Below are positions 19,538-28,067 of a stretch of 64,000 nucleotides of DNA, one piece after another (within the stretch, counting starts at the first letter, position 1; every line of letters begins with the position of its first letter). This stretch comes from Nocardioides aquaticus (GTDB lineage: Bacteria > Actinomycetota > Actinomycetes > Propionibacteriales > Nocardioidaceae): NCBI RefSeq assembly GCF_018459925.1, contig NZ_CP075371.1, forward strand, positions 2,232,001-2,296,000, read 5' to 3'. The notes beneath the pieces are model-generated. The model ran no database searches. It was not told the DNA's origin and saw only the letters and a list, made by a program, of their open reading frames with translations. The translations under genes were made by a program, and so were the position numbers.

Positions 19538-20995
19538 TCAGTAGGCGAAGGCGAGCGGGCGGTCGGCGGCGTCGTCGCCGTCGTCGGGTGGCGCGAGGTC
19601 GGCCTCGGTCAGGGGGTCGGCACCACGACGGATGTAGGTGAGCATCAGGCTCACCTCGATCACGGCCAGCACGGCGTAGAGGGTGGTCAGGGCGATCAGT
19701 GAGAACAGCATCTCGCCGGCGCCGACCCCCGGCGAGACGGCCCGCTCGGTGGTCATCAGGCCGAACACCGCCCAGGGCTGACGCCCCATCTCGGTGAAGA
19801 TCCAGCCGAAGCTGTTCGCCAGGATCGGGGTGAAGGGCAGGGCGATCGCCACCCAGAGCAGGACCCGCCCGCCGGGCGTACGCCCCCGTCGGGTCGCCCA
19901 CAGGATCCAGGCGGCGGCGGCCGCGGCCGCGAGCCCCAGCCCGATCATCAGCCGGAACGACCAGTAGGTCAGCGGGATCACCGGCGTGTAGTCGCCGGCG
20001 GAGTAGTAGGCGGCACCCGGGTCCTGGCCGTAGGTCTGCGTGTACTGCTCCCGCAGGTCGTTGATGCCGACGACCTCGCTGCTGGTGTCCCCGGTGGCCA
20101 GGTAGGAGAGCACGCCCGGGAGCTTGATCGAGAACAGCTCCTCGGAGCCGTCGAGGCTGCCGATGGTCAGCACGGAGAAGTCCGCCGGCGCCTCGGTCTC
20201 GTAGAGGGCCTCGGCGGCAGCCATCTTCATCGGCTGGACCTCCGTCATCACCTTGCCCTGGGCGTCCCCCGAGAGCGCGACCCCGAGGCCGCTGAGCAGC
20301 ACGACCACCGCGCCGACGCGGACGGCGCCGCGGTACATCGTGCGGTCCTCGTCGGTCGAGGCCCGGCGGACCAGCTGCCAGAAGGCGACCCCGACGACGA
20401 AGGCGCCCGCGGTCATGTACGCCGCCAGCACCGTGTGCGGGAAGGTCACCAGCTGGACCTCGTTGAACAGCACGGCGCCGAAGTCGTTCAGCTCTGCGCG
20501 TCCGGTCTCGGGGTTGAAGGCGTAGCCGACGGGGTTCTGCATCCAGGAGTTGGCCGCCAGGATGAAGTAGGCCGACAGCAGCGTCCCGAGGTGCACGATC
20601 CACATGCAGGCGACGTGCAGCCGGGGCGAGAGGCGGTCCCAGCCGAAGATCCACAGGCCGAGGAACGTGGACTCGAGGAAGAACGCGAGCAGGCCCTCGA
20701 TCGCCAGGGGGGCGCCGAAGACGTCGCCGACGAAGCGCGAGTAGTCGCTCCAGTTCATCCCGAACTGGAACTCCTGCACGATCCCGGTCACCACGCCGAT
20801 CGCGAAGTTGATCAGCAGCAGCTTGCCGAAGAACTTCGTCAGCCGGAGCCACTTCACGTCGTGGGTGCGGACCCACGCGGTCTCGTACCCGGCGACGATG
20901 GCGGTGAGCCCGATCGTGATCGGCACGAACCAGAAGTGGTACACGGTCACGATCGCGAACTGCCAGCGTGCGATGTCGAGCGGATCGAGGTCCAC
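19538..20995 (-). CDS. cydA: Cytochrome bd oxidase subunit I
   Basis: 485 aa. It keeps the heme-ligand His near residue 19 (TVYHFWFVP), the second ligand His in VTFPHTVLAAYM, and the GRQPWAVFG motif typical of CydA. The Q loop is of the short type usual in actinobacteria. High-affinity terminal oxidase that works at low O2 and conserves energy by charge separation. GTG start with AGGAG six bases upstream. Heads cydA-cydB-cydDC. The 116-base upstream region has only a weak partial DosR-like box, so regulation by the DevR-like protein cannot be claimed. Confidence 0.96.
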   Translation of the reverse strand: MDLDPLDIARWQFAIVTVYHFWFVPITIGLTAIVAGYETAWVRTHDVKWLRLTKFFGKLLLINFAIGVVTGIVQEFQFGMNWSDYSRFVGDVFGAPLAIEGLLAFFLESTFLGLWIFGWDRLSPRLHVACMWIVHLGTLLSAYFILAANSWMQNPVGYAFNPETGRAELNDFGAVLFNEVQLVTFPHTVLAAYMTAGAFVVGVAFWQLVRRASTDEDRTMYRGAVRVGAVVVLLSGLGVALSGDAQGKVMTEVQPMKMAAAEALYETEAPADFSVLTIGSLDGSEELFSIKLPGVLSYLATGDTSSEVVGINDLREQYTQTYGQDPGAAYYSAGDYTPVIPLTYWSFRLMIGLGLAAAAAAAWILWATRRGRTPGGRVLLWVAIALPFTPILANSFGWIFTEMGRQPWAVFGLMTTERAVSPGVGAGEMLFSLIALTTLYAVLAVIEVSLMLTYIRRGADPLTEADLAPPDDGDDAADRPLAFAY

Positions 20996-21111
20996 GGGAT
21001 CTCCTGATCGGGAGGGATGGTGCTGGCCACGCTAGGAAGCGCGGGGACCCGTGAGCACGGTCGTCGGGCCCGAGGGGCGGCGCCGAAGGTCCCTGACGTG
21101 CGGTGGGGCGC

Positions 21112-21483
21112 TCAGCGCAGGAAGCACAGGTAGACGCCCACCAGGGCCGGGGCGAGGCCGAGGAGCAGCCACGGGACCTGCGGACGGCGCTGGTGGATCG
21201 CGGACGCGGCCACCGCCGCGAGCACGCCCATCACCCCTGCGATGGCGAGCAGCCCGATCCGGGAGGTCGGCACCGAGGCGTCGATGCTGACGGCCGCGAC
21301 GACGAGCCCGACCGCGAGGTGGAAGACGGTCGAGAACAGCAGGATCGAGACCACCCAGCGCTGCACCCGGCGGGTGCTCGCCGGGGTCGGTACGGGGCGG
21401 TGCGGCTGGCCGGGGACCATCAGGTGGGCCCGGCGCCGTGCGGGGGCGGCGGGTGGTGGGCGCTCGCCGGTGCGGTCAGGCAC
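21112..21483 (-). CDS. Small three-helix membrane protein
   Basis: 123 aa. A Pro/Arg-rich N-terminus of about 45 residues precedes three hydrophobic helices (WVVSILLFSTVFHLAVGLVV; IGLLAIAGVMGVLAAVAASAI; VPWLLLGLAPALVGVYLCFL). The GTG start at 21483 lies just inside the stop region of the SulP gene, so translation is probably coupled and the protein may work with that transporter. No family recognised. An internal ATG at about residue 22 is an alternative start. Confidence 0.65.
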   Translation of the reverse strand: MPDRTGERPPPAAPARRRAHLMVPGQPHRPVPTPASTRRVQRWVVSILLFSTVFHLAVGLVVAAVSIDASVPTSRIGLLAIAGVMGVLAAVAASAIHQRRPQVPWLLLGLAPALVGVYLCFLR

Positions 21484-23200
21484 GGTCGGCCTCCCTCTCG
21501 TCGGTCGGGGTCCGGCCCGCGAGCGCGAGCAGGCGTCGGGCCTCGGCGATGGCGGCCGGGGTGTCGGGCAGGATCCGGCCGGCGGCACGCAGGTCGGCGG
21601 TGCTGCCGAGCCGGCCGAGCACGATCTCGTGCTGCGCGGTGACGCCGGAGAGCAGCACGACGATGCCGCGCCGGCCCAGTCGCTCGATCGCGTCCCCCAG
21701 CACCGTGGCGCCGGTCGCGTCGAGGGTGGTGACCCGCGACATCCGGAGCACGACGACGTCGACCTGGAGGATGTCGGGCAGCTCGAGCAGGAGCCGGTGC
21801 GCGGCGCCGAAGAACAGCGGGCCGTCGATCCGGTAGACCACGATGTGCTCGGCCAGCAGGGCGTGCTCCTCCGCGCCGTGGTCACCGACCTCGAGGGGGA
21901 CCTGCTCGATCCGCGCGCTGCGCGCGACCGACCGCAGGGCCAGGGCGACCGCGACGGCCACCCCGACGCCGACGGCGGTGACGAGGTCCAGGGCGACGGT
22001 GACGGAGAACGTCAGCAGCACGATGACCCCGTCGGAGGGCGTCGAACGGACCAGGGCCCGCAGCGCCCCGGCCTCGACCATCCGCACGCAGGTCGCGAAG
22101 AGCACGCCGGCGAGCGCGGCGAGGGGCACGGCCGAGACCAGGGGGGCGGCGACCAGCACGAGCAGCAGCAGCACCACCGCGTGGGAGACCGCGGCGAGGC
22201 GGGAGGTGGCGCCGGCGCGCACGTTGACGGCCGTGCGCGCGATGGCGGCCGTGGCCGGGATGCCACCGAACAGCGGGACCACCATGTTGGCCACGCCCTG
22301 CCCGAAGAGCTCGCGGTCGGGGTCGTGGTGCTGGTCCACCGTCATCGCGTCGGCGACCGTGGCGCACAGCAGGCTCTCCAGGGCCGCGAGCGCGGCGATC
22401 GCGAGCGCCGCGGTGGCCAGGGTGCTGACGGCGCCGAGGTCCACGAAGTCGAGCGAGGGCGCCGGCAGCGTCGCGGGGAGGTCCCCGAGCGGGACCAGGC
22501 CCGCGTCCCACACCTGCGTGACGAGGGTGGCGATCGCGACGCCCACCAGCGAGAACGGCACTCCCGGTCGCCAGCGGCCGCCCAGCAGCATCAGCGCGGC
22601 GACGCCGAGGGAGACCACGACCGGCGCAGCCTGCGGGTGGGCGAGCCAGGTCGCTGCCGCGTCGGCGGCGGTGGCCCACACCTTCTCGCCGGTCGGGTCG
22701 GACACCCCGAGCGCGAAGGGGACCTGCTGCAGCGCGATGACGACCGCTATGCCGGCGGTGAACCCCTCGATCACCGAGACGGGCAGGAACCGGACGTACC
22801 GCCCGGAGCCGGCCACGGCCATGAGGACCAGGACGATCCCGGCCAGGAACCCGACCATGAGCACGCCGGTGGCGCCGTGCTGGTGGGCGACGGGCACCAG
22901 CACCACGGTCATCGCGCCGGTGGGCCCGGAGACCTGGACGTTCGAGCCGCCGAGCACGGCGGCCACGATCCCGGCGACGACGGCCGTGGCCAGGCCGGCC
23001 TGGGCGCCGAGCCCGGAGGCGACGCCGAAGGCCAGGGCCAGCGGCAGGGCCACGATCGCCACGGTCACGCCGGCGACCAGGTCCTGCCGGGGGTGGCGGC
23101 GTACGGCGGCGAGGTCCTCGCGCTGCGGAAGCAGCCTGGTGAGGCGCTGGACGGTGGTGGGTGACGCTGGTCCTTCGATGATGTGCCTCCTGGTGCCCAC
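21476..23200 (-). CDS. SulP-family anion transporter with C-terminal STAS domain
   Basis: About 574 aa. The membrane part has some 12 helices with the SulP signature (VAIVALPLALAFGVASGLG and a GGSNVQVSGPTGAMTVVL segment), followed by a STAS domain containing VTTLDATGATVLGD. Family members carry sulfate, bicarbonate or dicarboxylates; the substrate here is open. The start is odd. The nearest canonical codon is GTG 23200, which has no good ribosome site. A perfect AGGAGG instead lies just before the codons ATC ATC GAA GGA, which would start the protein at IEGPASPTT. The gene is divergent from a BON-domain gene with a palindromic box between them. Confidence 0.88.
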   Translation of the reverse strand: MGTRRHIIEGPASPTTVQRLTRLLPQREDLAAVRRHPRQDLVAGVTVAIVALPLALAFGVASGLGAQAGLATAVVAGIVAAVLGGSNVQVSGPTGAMTVVLVPVAHQHGATGVLMVGFLAGIVLVLMAVAGSGRYVRFLPVSVIEGFTAGIAVVIALQQVPFALGVSDPTGEKVWATAADAAATWLAHPQAAPVVVSLGVAALMLLGGRWRPGVPFSLVGVAIATLVTQVWDAGLVPLGDLPATLPAPSLDFVDLGAVSTLATAALAIAALAALESLLCATVADAMTVDQHHDPDRELFGQGVANMVVPLFGGIPATAAIARTAVNVRAGATSRLAAVSHAVVLLLLVLVAAPLVSAVPLAALAGVLFATCVRMVEAGALRALVRSTPSDGVIVLLTFSVTVALDLVTAVGVGVAVAVALALRSVARSARIEQVPLEVGDHGAEEHALLAEHIVVYRIDGPLFFGAAHRLLLELPDILQVDVVVLRMSRVTTLDATGATVLGDAIERLGRRGIVVLLSGVTAQHEIVLGRLGSTADLRAAGRILPDTPAAIAEARRLLALAGRTPTDEREADRA

Positions 23201-23249
23201 CCTGCGCCCGGGCCGGGGACGTGGCCAGGACGCAACGACCCCCGTCGTC

Positions 23250-23263
23250 GGGCCTTCAGGCCC
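23250..23263. promoter_or_regulatory. DosR-like palindrome before BON-domain gene
   Basis: GGGCCTTCAGGCCC, 36 bases before ATG 23300. The identical 14-mer occurs at 38745-38758 at nearly the same distance from a second BON-domain gene. It resembles the mycobacterial DosR core (GGGACTTNNGGCCC) with C for A at position 4. It could also serve the divergent SulP gene. Confidence 0.55.
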
Positions 23264-23299
23264 GTGACGGGCGCGTCGCGGAGGAGCACCGTGGAGGTC

Positions 23300-23803
23300 A
23301 TGGCCCCTCCGTCCGCACCCGCCCCGCGTCCCCCCACCCAGGGCGGTACGGCGTCCCGCGCCGCCGCCGACCGCCGGCTCCTCGAGCTCGTCGAGCGTGA
23401 GCTCGAGCGGGCGCCCGACGTGACGGAGTCCAGCGTCGGGGTGACGGTGCTCGGCCGCGCCGTGACCCTGACGGGGGAGGTGGCCAGTCACCCGGAGAAG
23501 AGGTCGGCGGAGCGGGCGGCGCTGAGCGTGCCCGGGGTCCGCGCCATGGCCGGGAAGATCACCGTCCGGCCCCACCTGGGCAGGGTCAGCGACGTCGACG
23601 TCACCCGTGAGGTGGCCGCCGCACTGGTCGCGGCCGTCGAGGTGCCGGACCAGGATGTGCTCGGCACGGTCACGGACCACGTCGTGACGCTGTCGGGCAC
23701 CGTCCGCTCGGTGCCCGAGCGGGAGGCAGCGGTGCTCGCGGTGCACGACCTGCCGGGGGTCGCCGGGGTGCACGACCACGTCGTGGTGCAACCGGTCGAC
23801 TGA
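23300..23803 (+). CDS. Protein with two BON domains
   Basis: 167 aa: a Pro/Ala-rich leader of about 25 residues, then two BON repeats (about 28-88, with LELVERELERAPDV, VTLTGEVASHPEKRSAE and VPGVRAMAGKITV; and about 100-165, with VTREVAAALVAAVEVP and VVTLSGTVRSVPEREAA). BON domains bind phospholipid or polysaccharide surfaces and occur in stress-induced proteins. There is no signal peptide or lipobox, so it is probably cytoplasmic. GTG 23291 with GAGGAG upstream is an alternative start; ATG 23300 is preferred because it reproduces the box-to-start distance of the other BON gene. It converges with the UPF0104 gene. Confidence 0.8.
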   Translation: MAPPSAPAPRPPTQGGTASRAAADRRLLELVERELERAPDVTESSVGVTVLGRAVTLTGEVASHPEKRSAERAALSVPGVRAMAGKITVRPHLGRVSDVDVTREVAAALVAAVEVPDQDVLGTVTDHVVTLSGTVRSVPEREAAVLAVHDLPGVAGVHDHVVVQPVD

Positions 23804-23805
23804 CG

Positions 23806-24885
23806 TCAGCGCTGGGGCGTGTGCCGGCACCACCGGTCCACGGACCCTCTGACATTCAGGGACGCGTAGGCGGCGAGGCCGACGGGGATCGGCAGCCAGT
23901 ACTGCCACAGCCGCCAGGTGAGGACGCCGAGCAGCGCGGTCGCGGCCGGGACGCCCACCGAGATGAGGCCCGGGACCAGCACCGCCTCGACGATGCCGAG
24001 GCCGCCCGGGGTCGACGGCACGATCGCGAGCAGGTTGACCGCGGCGTAGAGGGCCAGCAGCGGCCCGGGCTGGACGGCGGAGCCGTAGGCCGCCAGGCAC
24101 ACCCACAGGCACGCCGCGTCGAGGGCCCAGTTCGCCCCGGCCCATCCGAGGGTCCGGGCCAGCAGCCGGGGGTCGCGCACCAGGGCCCGGAGCCGGTCGC
24201 CGAGCCCGTCCAGCATGCCCTCGACGGCGGCGGCCCGTACGCGCGGCAGGTGCCGGGTGAGGTGGTGGACCGTGCGCAGGGTGCCGGGCCGGAACCGCGT
24301 CAGCAGCAGCCCTCCTGCCCCGAGGCCGACGAGCAGGACGAGCGCGAGGGCCGTGGCACCGTGCAACGACCCGCCGCTGAGGATCGCGGGCCGCGACAGC
24401 ACGACCCCGGTGACCATGAGGACGACCAGCGCCGCGATCGCCCCGACGGTCTGCACCGTGGCTCCCGTGACGGCGTCGCCGGCCGAGACCCCGGCCCGGT
24501 GCAGCATCCGGTAGCGCAGGGCCGCCGCGGTCGCGCCCCCGCCGGGCAGGACGTGACTCAGGCCGAAGCCGGAGAGGTCGATGCGCAGCAGCGTCCAGAA
24601 GTGCGGCCGGCTGCGTCCGGGCAGGGTGGCCCGGGACAGCAGGGTGAAGCAGAGCAACGAGACCGCCTCGAGGGCGACGGCGACCCCCAGCAGCCACGGG
24701 GTGGCCGAGCGGATCAGCGAGACCTCGGCCCGCGCGGCGACGAGCTGGGGCAGCACGAGGTACTCGACCACCACGACGGTCAGCAGCAGCAGACCGCCGC
24801 GGCGCAGCCAGCGCCAGCCGTGGAAACCCTCGGTCGGCGCCAGGGGGACCGGCCGCACCGGCGCCTCGACAACCAGGTCTCGCAC
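23806..24885 (-). CDS. UPF0104 / lysylphosphatidylglycerol synthase-like transmembrane protein
   Basis: 359 aa, about eight membrane helices with the pattern of the flippase-like part of MprF and YbhN (UPF0104). Family marks are FGLSHVLPGGGATAAALRYRML, where a polar Gly-rich stretch enters the membrane, and NLLAIVPSTPGGLGIVEAVLV near the end. The tRNA-dependent lysyl-transferase domain is absent, so it is more likely a lipid-translocation protein than a synthase. GTG 24885 is chosen because GGAGGA lies six bases upstream. The 292 bases between this gene and the histidine kinase at 25178 hold divergent promoters and no supported gene. Confidence 0.82.
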   Translation of the reverse strand: MRDLVVEAPVRPVPLAPTEGFHGWRWLRRGGLLLLTVVVVEYLVLPQLVAARAEVSLIRSATPWLLGVAVALEAVSLLCFTLLSRATLPGRSRPHFWTLLRIDLSGFGLSHVLPGGGATAAALRYRMLHRAGVSAGDAVTGATVQTVGAIAALVVLMVTGVVLSRPAILSGGSLHGATALALVLLVGLGAGGLLLTRFRPGTLRTVHHLTRHLPRVRAAAVEGMLDGLGDRLRALVRDPRLLARTLGWAGANWALDAACLWVCLAAYGSAVQPGPLLALYAAVNLLAIVPSTPGGLGIVEAVLVPGLISVGVPAATALLGVLTWRLWQYWLPIPVGLAAYASLNVRGSVDRWCRHTPQR

Positions 24886-25177
24886 CTGCGGTCCTCCGTC
24901 CCCGCGCCGGCCGTCCGGCGTCGTGCACCCAGCCTCACCGGGACGAGGCCACGGGGGCAGGGTCCGACGGCCGGACGACGCGGACCATCGGCACTGCCGT
25001 CGCCCTCGGGCCGGTCGTCGAGGCAGGGCGGCGACCGCGCGCGGACGAGCCCGATCAGCGGCAGTCCGGCCCGCGAGACCCCGGCGAGCGCGAACGAGCA
25101 TCGGACCCCCCTAGCATCGCCTGAGCCTGCGTGCCTCGTGCGGCTCCGCTGCTAGGCTCGACTCGTTTCCGGGTGGC

Positions 25178-26422
25178 GTGCGTGCACCCGCCCTCACCGC
25201 CCAGACCTCGCGGCTCGTTGCGAGAGCTGGTGGCCCGTTGAGATCCCAAGACAGCTTGGCCGTCGTGCTGAGCGAGTTCGCGCGGACGCTGGTGACCGAC
25301 TTCCCGATCGAGGGCATCCTGGACCACCTGGTCCGGCGGATCGTCGACATCATGCCGATCGATGCCGCGGGTGTGTCGCTGATCTCGCCGACCACGTACC
25401 CGCACCTGGTCGCCGGGTCGGACGAGTCGGCGGTGCGCTACGAGAACCTGCAGACCGAGCTCGGCGAGGGACCCTGCGTCCTGGCCTACGCCTCGAACGA
25501 GGCCGTCTCGGTCCCGGACCTGACCTCCGACGACCGCTTCCCGGGGTTCGCCGAGCGGGCCCACGTCGAGGGTCTGGTCGCCGTCTTCACCTTTCCCCTG
25601 CGCAGCGACGACCGCTGCCTGGGTGCCCTGGACCTCTATCGGACGAAACCCGGCGAGCTGGACGAGCAGGACATGGCCACCGCCCAGACCCTCGCCGACG
25701 TCGCGACGGCCTACCTGCTCAACGCCGAGGCGCGCAGGACCAAGTCCGAGTTCGTCGCCACGGTGTCCCACGAGCTCCGCACCCCGATGACCTGCATCGC
25801 CGGCTTCATCGAGCTCCTCCAGGACGGTCAGGGGGGAGCCCTGACCCCGCGCCAGGAGATGTTCGTGGAGGCCATCGTCCGCAACAGCGCCCGGCTGACG
25901 GCCCTGGCCGACAACCTGCTGCTCGTCACCGGCCTGGCCTCCAACGCCGCCCGTCGCGGGCACTCCGACGTGGACCTGGCCGCGGTCGTGCTGGCCGCGG
26001 GGCGGGACCTGGACCGGGTGGTCGTAGCGAGGGGCCTCGAGCTGTTCCTCGATGTCGGTGGAGACCCGGTCGTCGTCCACGGCGACACCGCTCACCTCGA
26101 GGCCGTGGTGACCAACCTGCTGACCAACGCGATCAAGTTCACCGAGGACGGCGGGTGGGTCCGCTGCACCCTGCGGGCGGTGTCGGGGACCGCACGGCTC
26201 TCAGTCAGCGACAACGGCCTGGGCATCCCCGAGGCCGAGCAAGGTGACCTGTTCACCCGGTTCTTCCGTTCCTCCACCGCCCGGGAGCACGCCATCCAGG
26301 GCACAGGTCTGGGGCTGACCATCGTCGACTCGATCGTGCGGAGCCACGGCGGTGACATCGCGGTCACCTCGAAGCACCTGGGCGGGTCCACCTTCTCCGT
26401 CTGCCTCCCCCTGGCCACGTAG
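25178..26422 (+). CDS. GAF-domain sensor histidine kinase (HisKA type)
   Basis: 414 aa, no membrane helix. GAF domain at about residues 35-185 (IDAAGVSLISPT, GEGPCVLAYASNEAVSVPDL, VFTFPLRSDDRCLGALDLYR), HisKA with FVATVSHELRTPM (phospho-acceptor His near residue 197), then HATPase_c with NLLTNAIKFTEDGG, DNGLGIPEAEQGDLFTRFFRS and GTGLGLTIVDSIV. The GAF resembles those of the GAF-ANTAR proteins at 31.7-33.2 kb, suggesting a related signal. It is an orphan: no response regulator is adjacent. GTG 25178 is about 20 bases after a TAGGCT -10-like element. Confidence 0.88.
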   Translation: MRAPALTAQTSRLVARAGGPLRSQDSLAVVLSEFARTLVTDFPIEGILDHLVRRIVDIMPIDAAGVSLISPTTYPHLVAGSDESAVRYENLQTELGEGPCVLAYASNEAVSVPDLTSDDRFPGFAERAHVEGLVAVFTFPLRSDDRCLGALDLYRTKPGELDEQDMATAQTLADVATAYLLNAEARRTKSEFVATVSHELRTPMTCIAGFIELLQDGQGGALTPRQEMFVEAIVRNSARLTALADNLLLVTGLASNAARRGHSDVDLAAVVLAAGRDLDRVVVARGLELFLDVGGDPVVVHGDTAHLEAVVTNLLTNAIKFTEDGGWVRCTLRAVSGTARLSVSDNGLGIPEAEQGDLFTRFFRSSTAREHAIQGTGLGLTIVDSIVRSHGGDIAVTSKHLGGSTFSVCLPLAT

Positions 26423-26591
26423 ACCCAGTGGTGCCGGCGGGCGGCGTCAGCGCTCGAGGTGGGCCTCGTTCTCGACGTCAGGGCACCCGCGGTGGCCCAC
26501 GCCGCATGACCGACCCCGGGTGTGCGGTCATCCCTGGGCGACGACCTCGGCGACGGTGCGGACCGCGAGGAACCCGACGGCACCACGCGGG

Positions 26592-28067
26592 TCACCGGGC
26601 GCCGGACAGGACGGGGGGAGGGGAGTGCAGCAGGGTGGTGACCCCGGCGACGGCGTCCACCAGCGGTCCGGTGGTGGGGACCACCGTCGCCGACGGCCAG
26701 CTGTCCTCGCGCCCGGCCATGGTGTCCGCGACCCGGTCGTCGGCGTCCGAGGCACCCGGCGCGCGGGTCCGCAGACGCATCGATGCGACCGCGGCGGGGG
26801 CGTAGCACCGGACCTCCACGAGCTCGGCGTGGGCGTCGCGGGCGAGGGCCCGGGCCGCGGCCCGCTGGTCGGCATCGGTCCAGGACGCGTCCAGCACGAC
26901 CGACTCTCCGCGGGCGAGCAGCCGACGGGCCCGGTCGAGGAGGGTGGCGTAGGTCGCCGACGTGGCGCCCGCGTCGTAGAGGACCTCCCCGTACGCCGCC
27001 GGTGCGGGCTGCTCCGGCGACAGCCCGGCCAGCTCCTTGCGGACGCGGTCGCTGCTCATCACGACGTACCCGTGCTCGTCGGCGACGGCCGAGGCCAGGG
27101 TGGTCTTGCCGGTGCCGGGCAGGCCACCCACGAGCACCAGCCGGACCGCGCCCCGCTCGAGGTGGCGCAGGGCCAGCCGGGTCAGCTGGTCGGCCGTGCG
27201 GCGTGACGCGTCGTCTCCTTGGCTCACGCGCAGGCAGGCGACCTTGGCCCGGACGAACGCGCGGTACGCGACGTAGTGGTCCCGCAGCGCCGCGGGCGCC
27301 GGGTCGCCGGTGAGCTCCACGTAGGCGTCGAGGAAGGCGGACCCGGCGGCGGCGTCGCCGAGGCGCTCGAGGTCCATGGCGAGGAACGCGGCGTCATCGA
27401 GCTGGTCGACGTGCCGCAGCGCGTCGTCGAACTCGAGGCAGTCCAGGATGCGAGGGCCGTCGGCCAGGCAGAAGACGTCCTCGGCCTGGAGGTCGCCGTG
27501 CCCGTCGAGGACGTGACCGGCAGCGATCCGCTGGTCGAGGAGCTCGGTCCGGCCGGCCATGAAGGTCTCCACCAGCTCGGCCAGCCGCTGCACCGTCGGG
27601 GCGTCCACCACGTCGAGGGAGAGCACCTGGGAGATGCTGTCGCGCCACCGCTGCCGCAGGGCGTCGCGCCCGGCCTGCTCCTGGAGGACGGGGTGGCGGT
27701 CGGCGCGGAGGTGGAAGACGGCGAGCTGGCGCGCCACGGCCCGGAGCTCGTCGCCGACCGGGGCCCCGGCGGCGACCAGGGTCGACAACCGCCGGTCCTC
27801 CGGCATCCGCCGCATCACCACGGCGGTCTCGGATGGTCGCCCGGGCTGGTCGAGGTGGCCCAGCCCGAGGTAGACGTCGGGCGCGGTCCTGCGGTTCAGG
27901 GCCAGCTCACGGGCGCAGGCCTCGTGCCTCAGCTCCGCGGTGCTGAAGTCGAGGAAGCCGAGGTCCACGGGCTTCTTGGTCTTGTAGGCGCGGTCGCCCA
28001 GCAGCACGACGACGGCGGTGTGGGTCTCGTGCACCGCGGCGTACGGGTGCAGGGCCTCGGTGGTCAA
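26592..28067 (-). CDS. Aminoglycoside phosphotransferase-like / P-loop ATPase fusion (Rv2004c-like)
   Basis: 491 aa. The N-terminal 300 residues have a kinase-like fold of the aminoglycoside phosphotransferase type, with HGDLQAEDVFCLADGPRILDCLEFDDALR as catalytic loop plus metal site. The C-terminal 170 residues are an AAA/zeta-toxin-like P-loop domain (LVLVGGLPGTGKTTLASAVA, then VVMSSDRVRKEL and VVLDASWTDADQR). The same two-domain layout occurs in Mycobacterium tuberculosis Rv2004c, a DosR-regulon gene. The substrate is unknown. The TTG start overlaps the stop of the upstream USP as TTGA, with GGAG suitably upstream. Last gene of the USP-DUF1003-USP-ATPase operon. Confidence 0.85.
   Translation of the reverse strand: MTTEALHPYAAVHETHTAVVVLLGDRAYKTKKPVDLGFLDFSTAELRHEACARELALNRRTAPDVYLGLGHLDQPGRPSETAVVMRRMPEDRRLSTLVAAGAPVGDELRAVARQLAVFHLRADRHPVLQEQAGRDALRQRWRDSISQVLSLDVVDAPTVQRLAELVETFMAGRTELLDQRIAAGHVLDGHGDLQAEDVFCLADGPRILDCLEFDDALRHVDQLDDAAFLAMDLERLGDAAAGSAFLDAYVELTGDPAPAALRDHYVAYRAFVRAKVACLRVSQGDDASRRTADQLTRLALRHLERGAVRLVLVGGLPGTGKTTLASAVADEHGYVVMSSDRVRKELAGLSPEQPAPAAYGEVLYDAGATSATYATLLDRARRLLARGESVVLDASWTDADQRAAARALARDAHAELVEVRCYAPAAVASMRLRTRAPGASDADDRVADTMAGREDSWPSATVVPTTGPLVDAVAGVTTLLHSPPPVLSGAR

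Noticed and set aside
21044..21057. GGGACCCGTGAGCA upstream of cydA as a DosR-like box
   Set aside because: Only the left half fits, and the distance to the start (49) differs from the 57-58 pattern.
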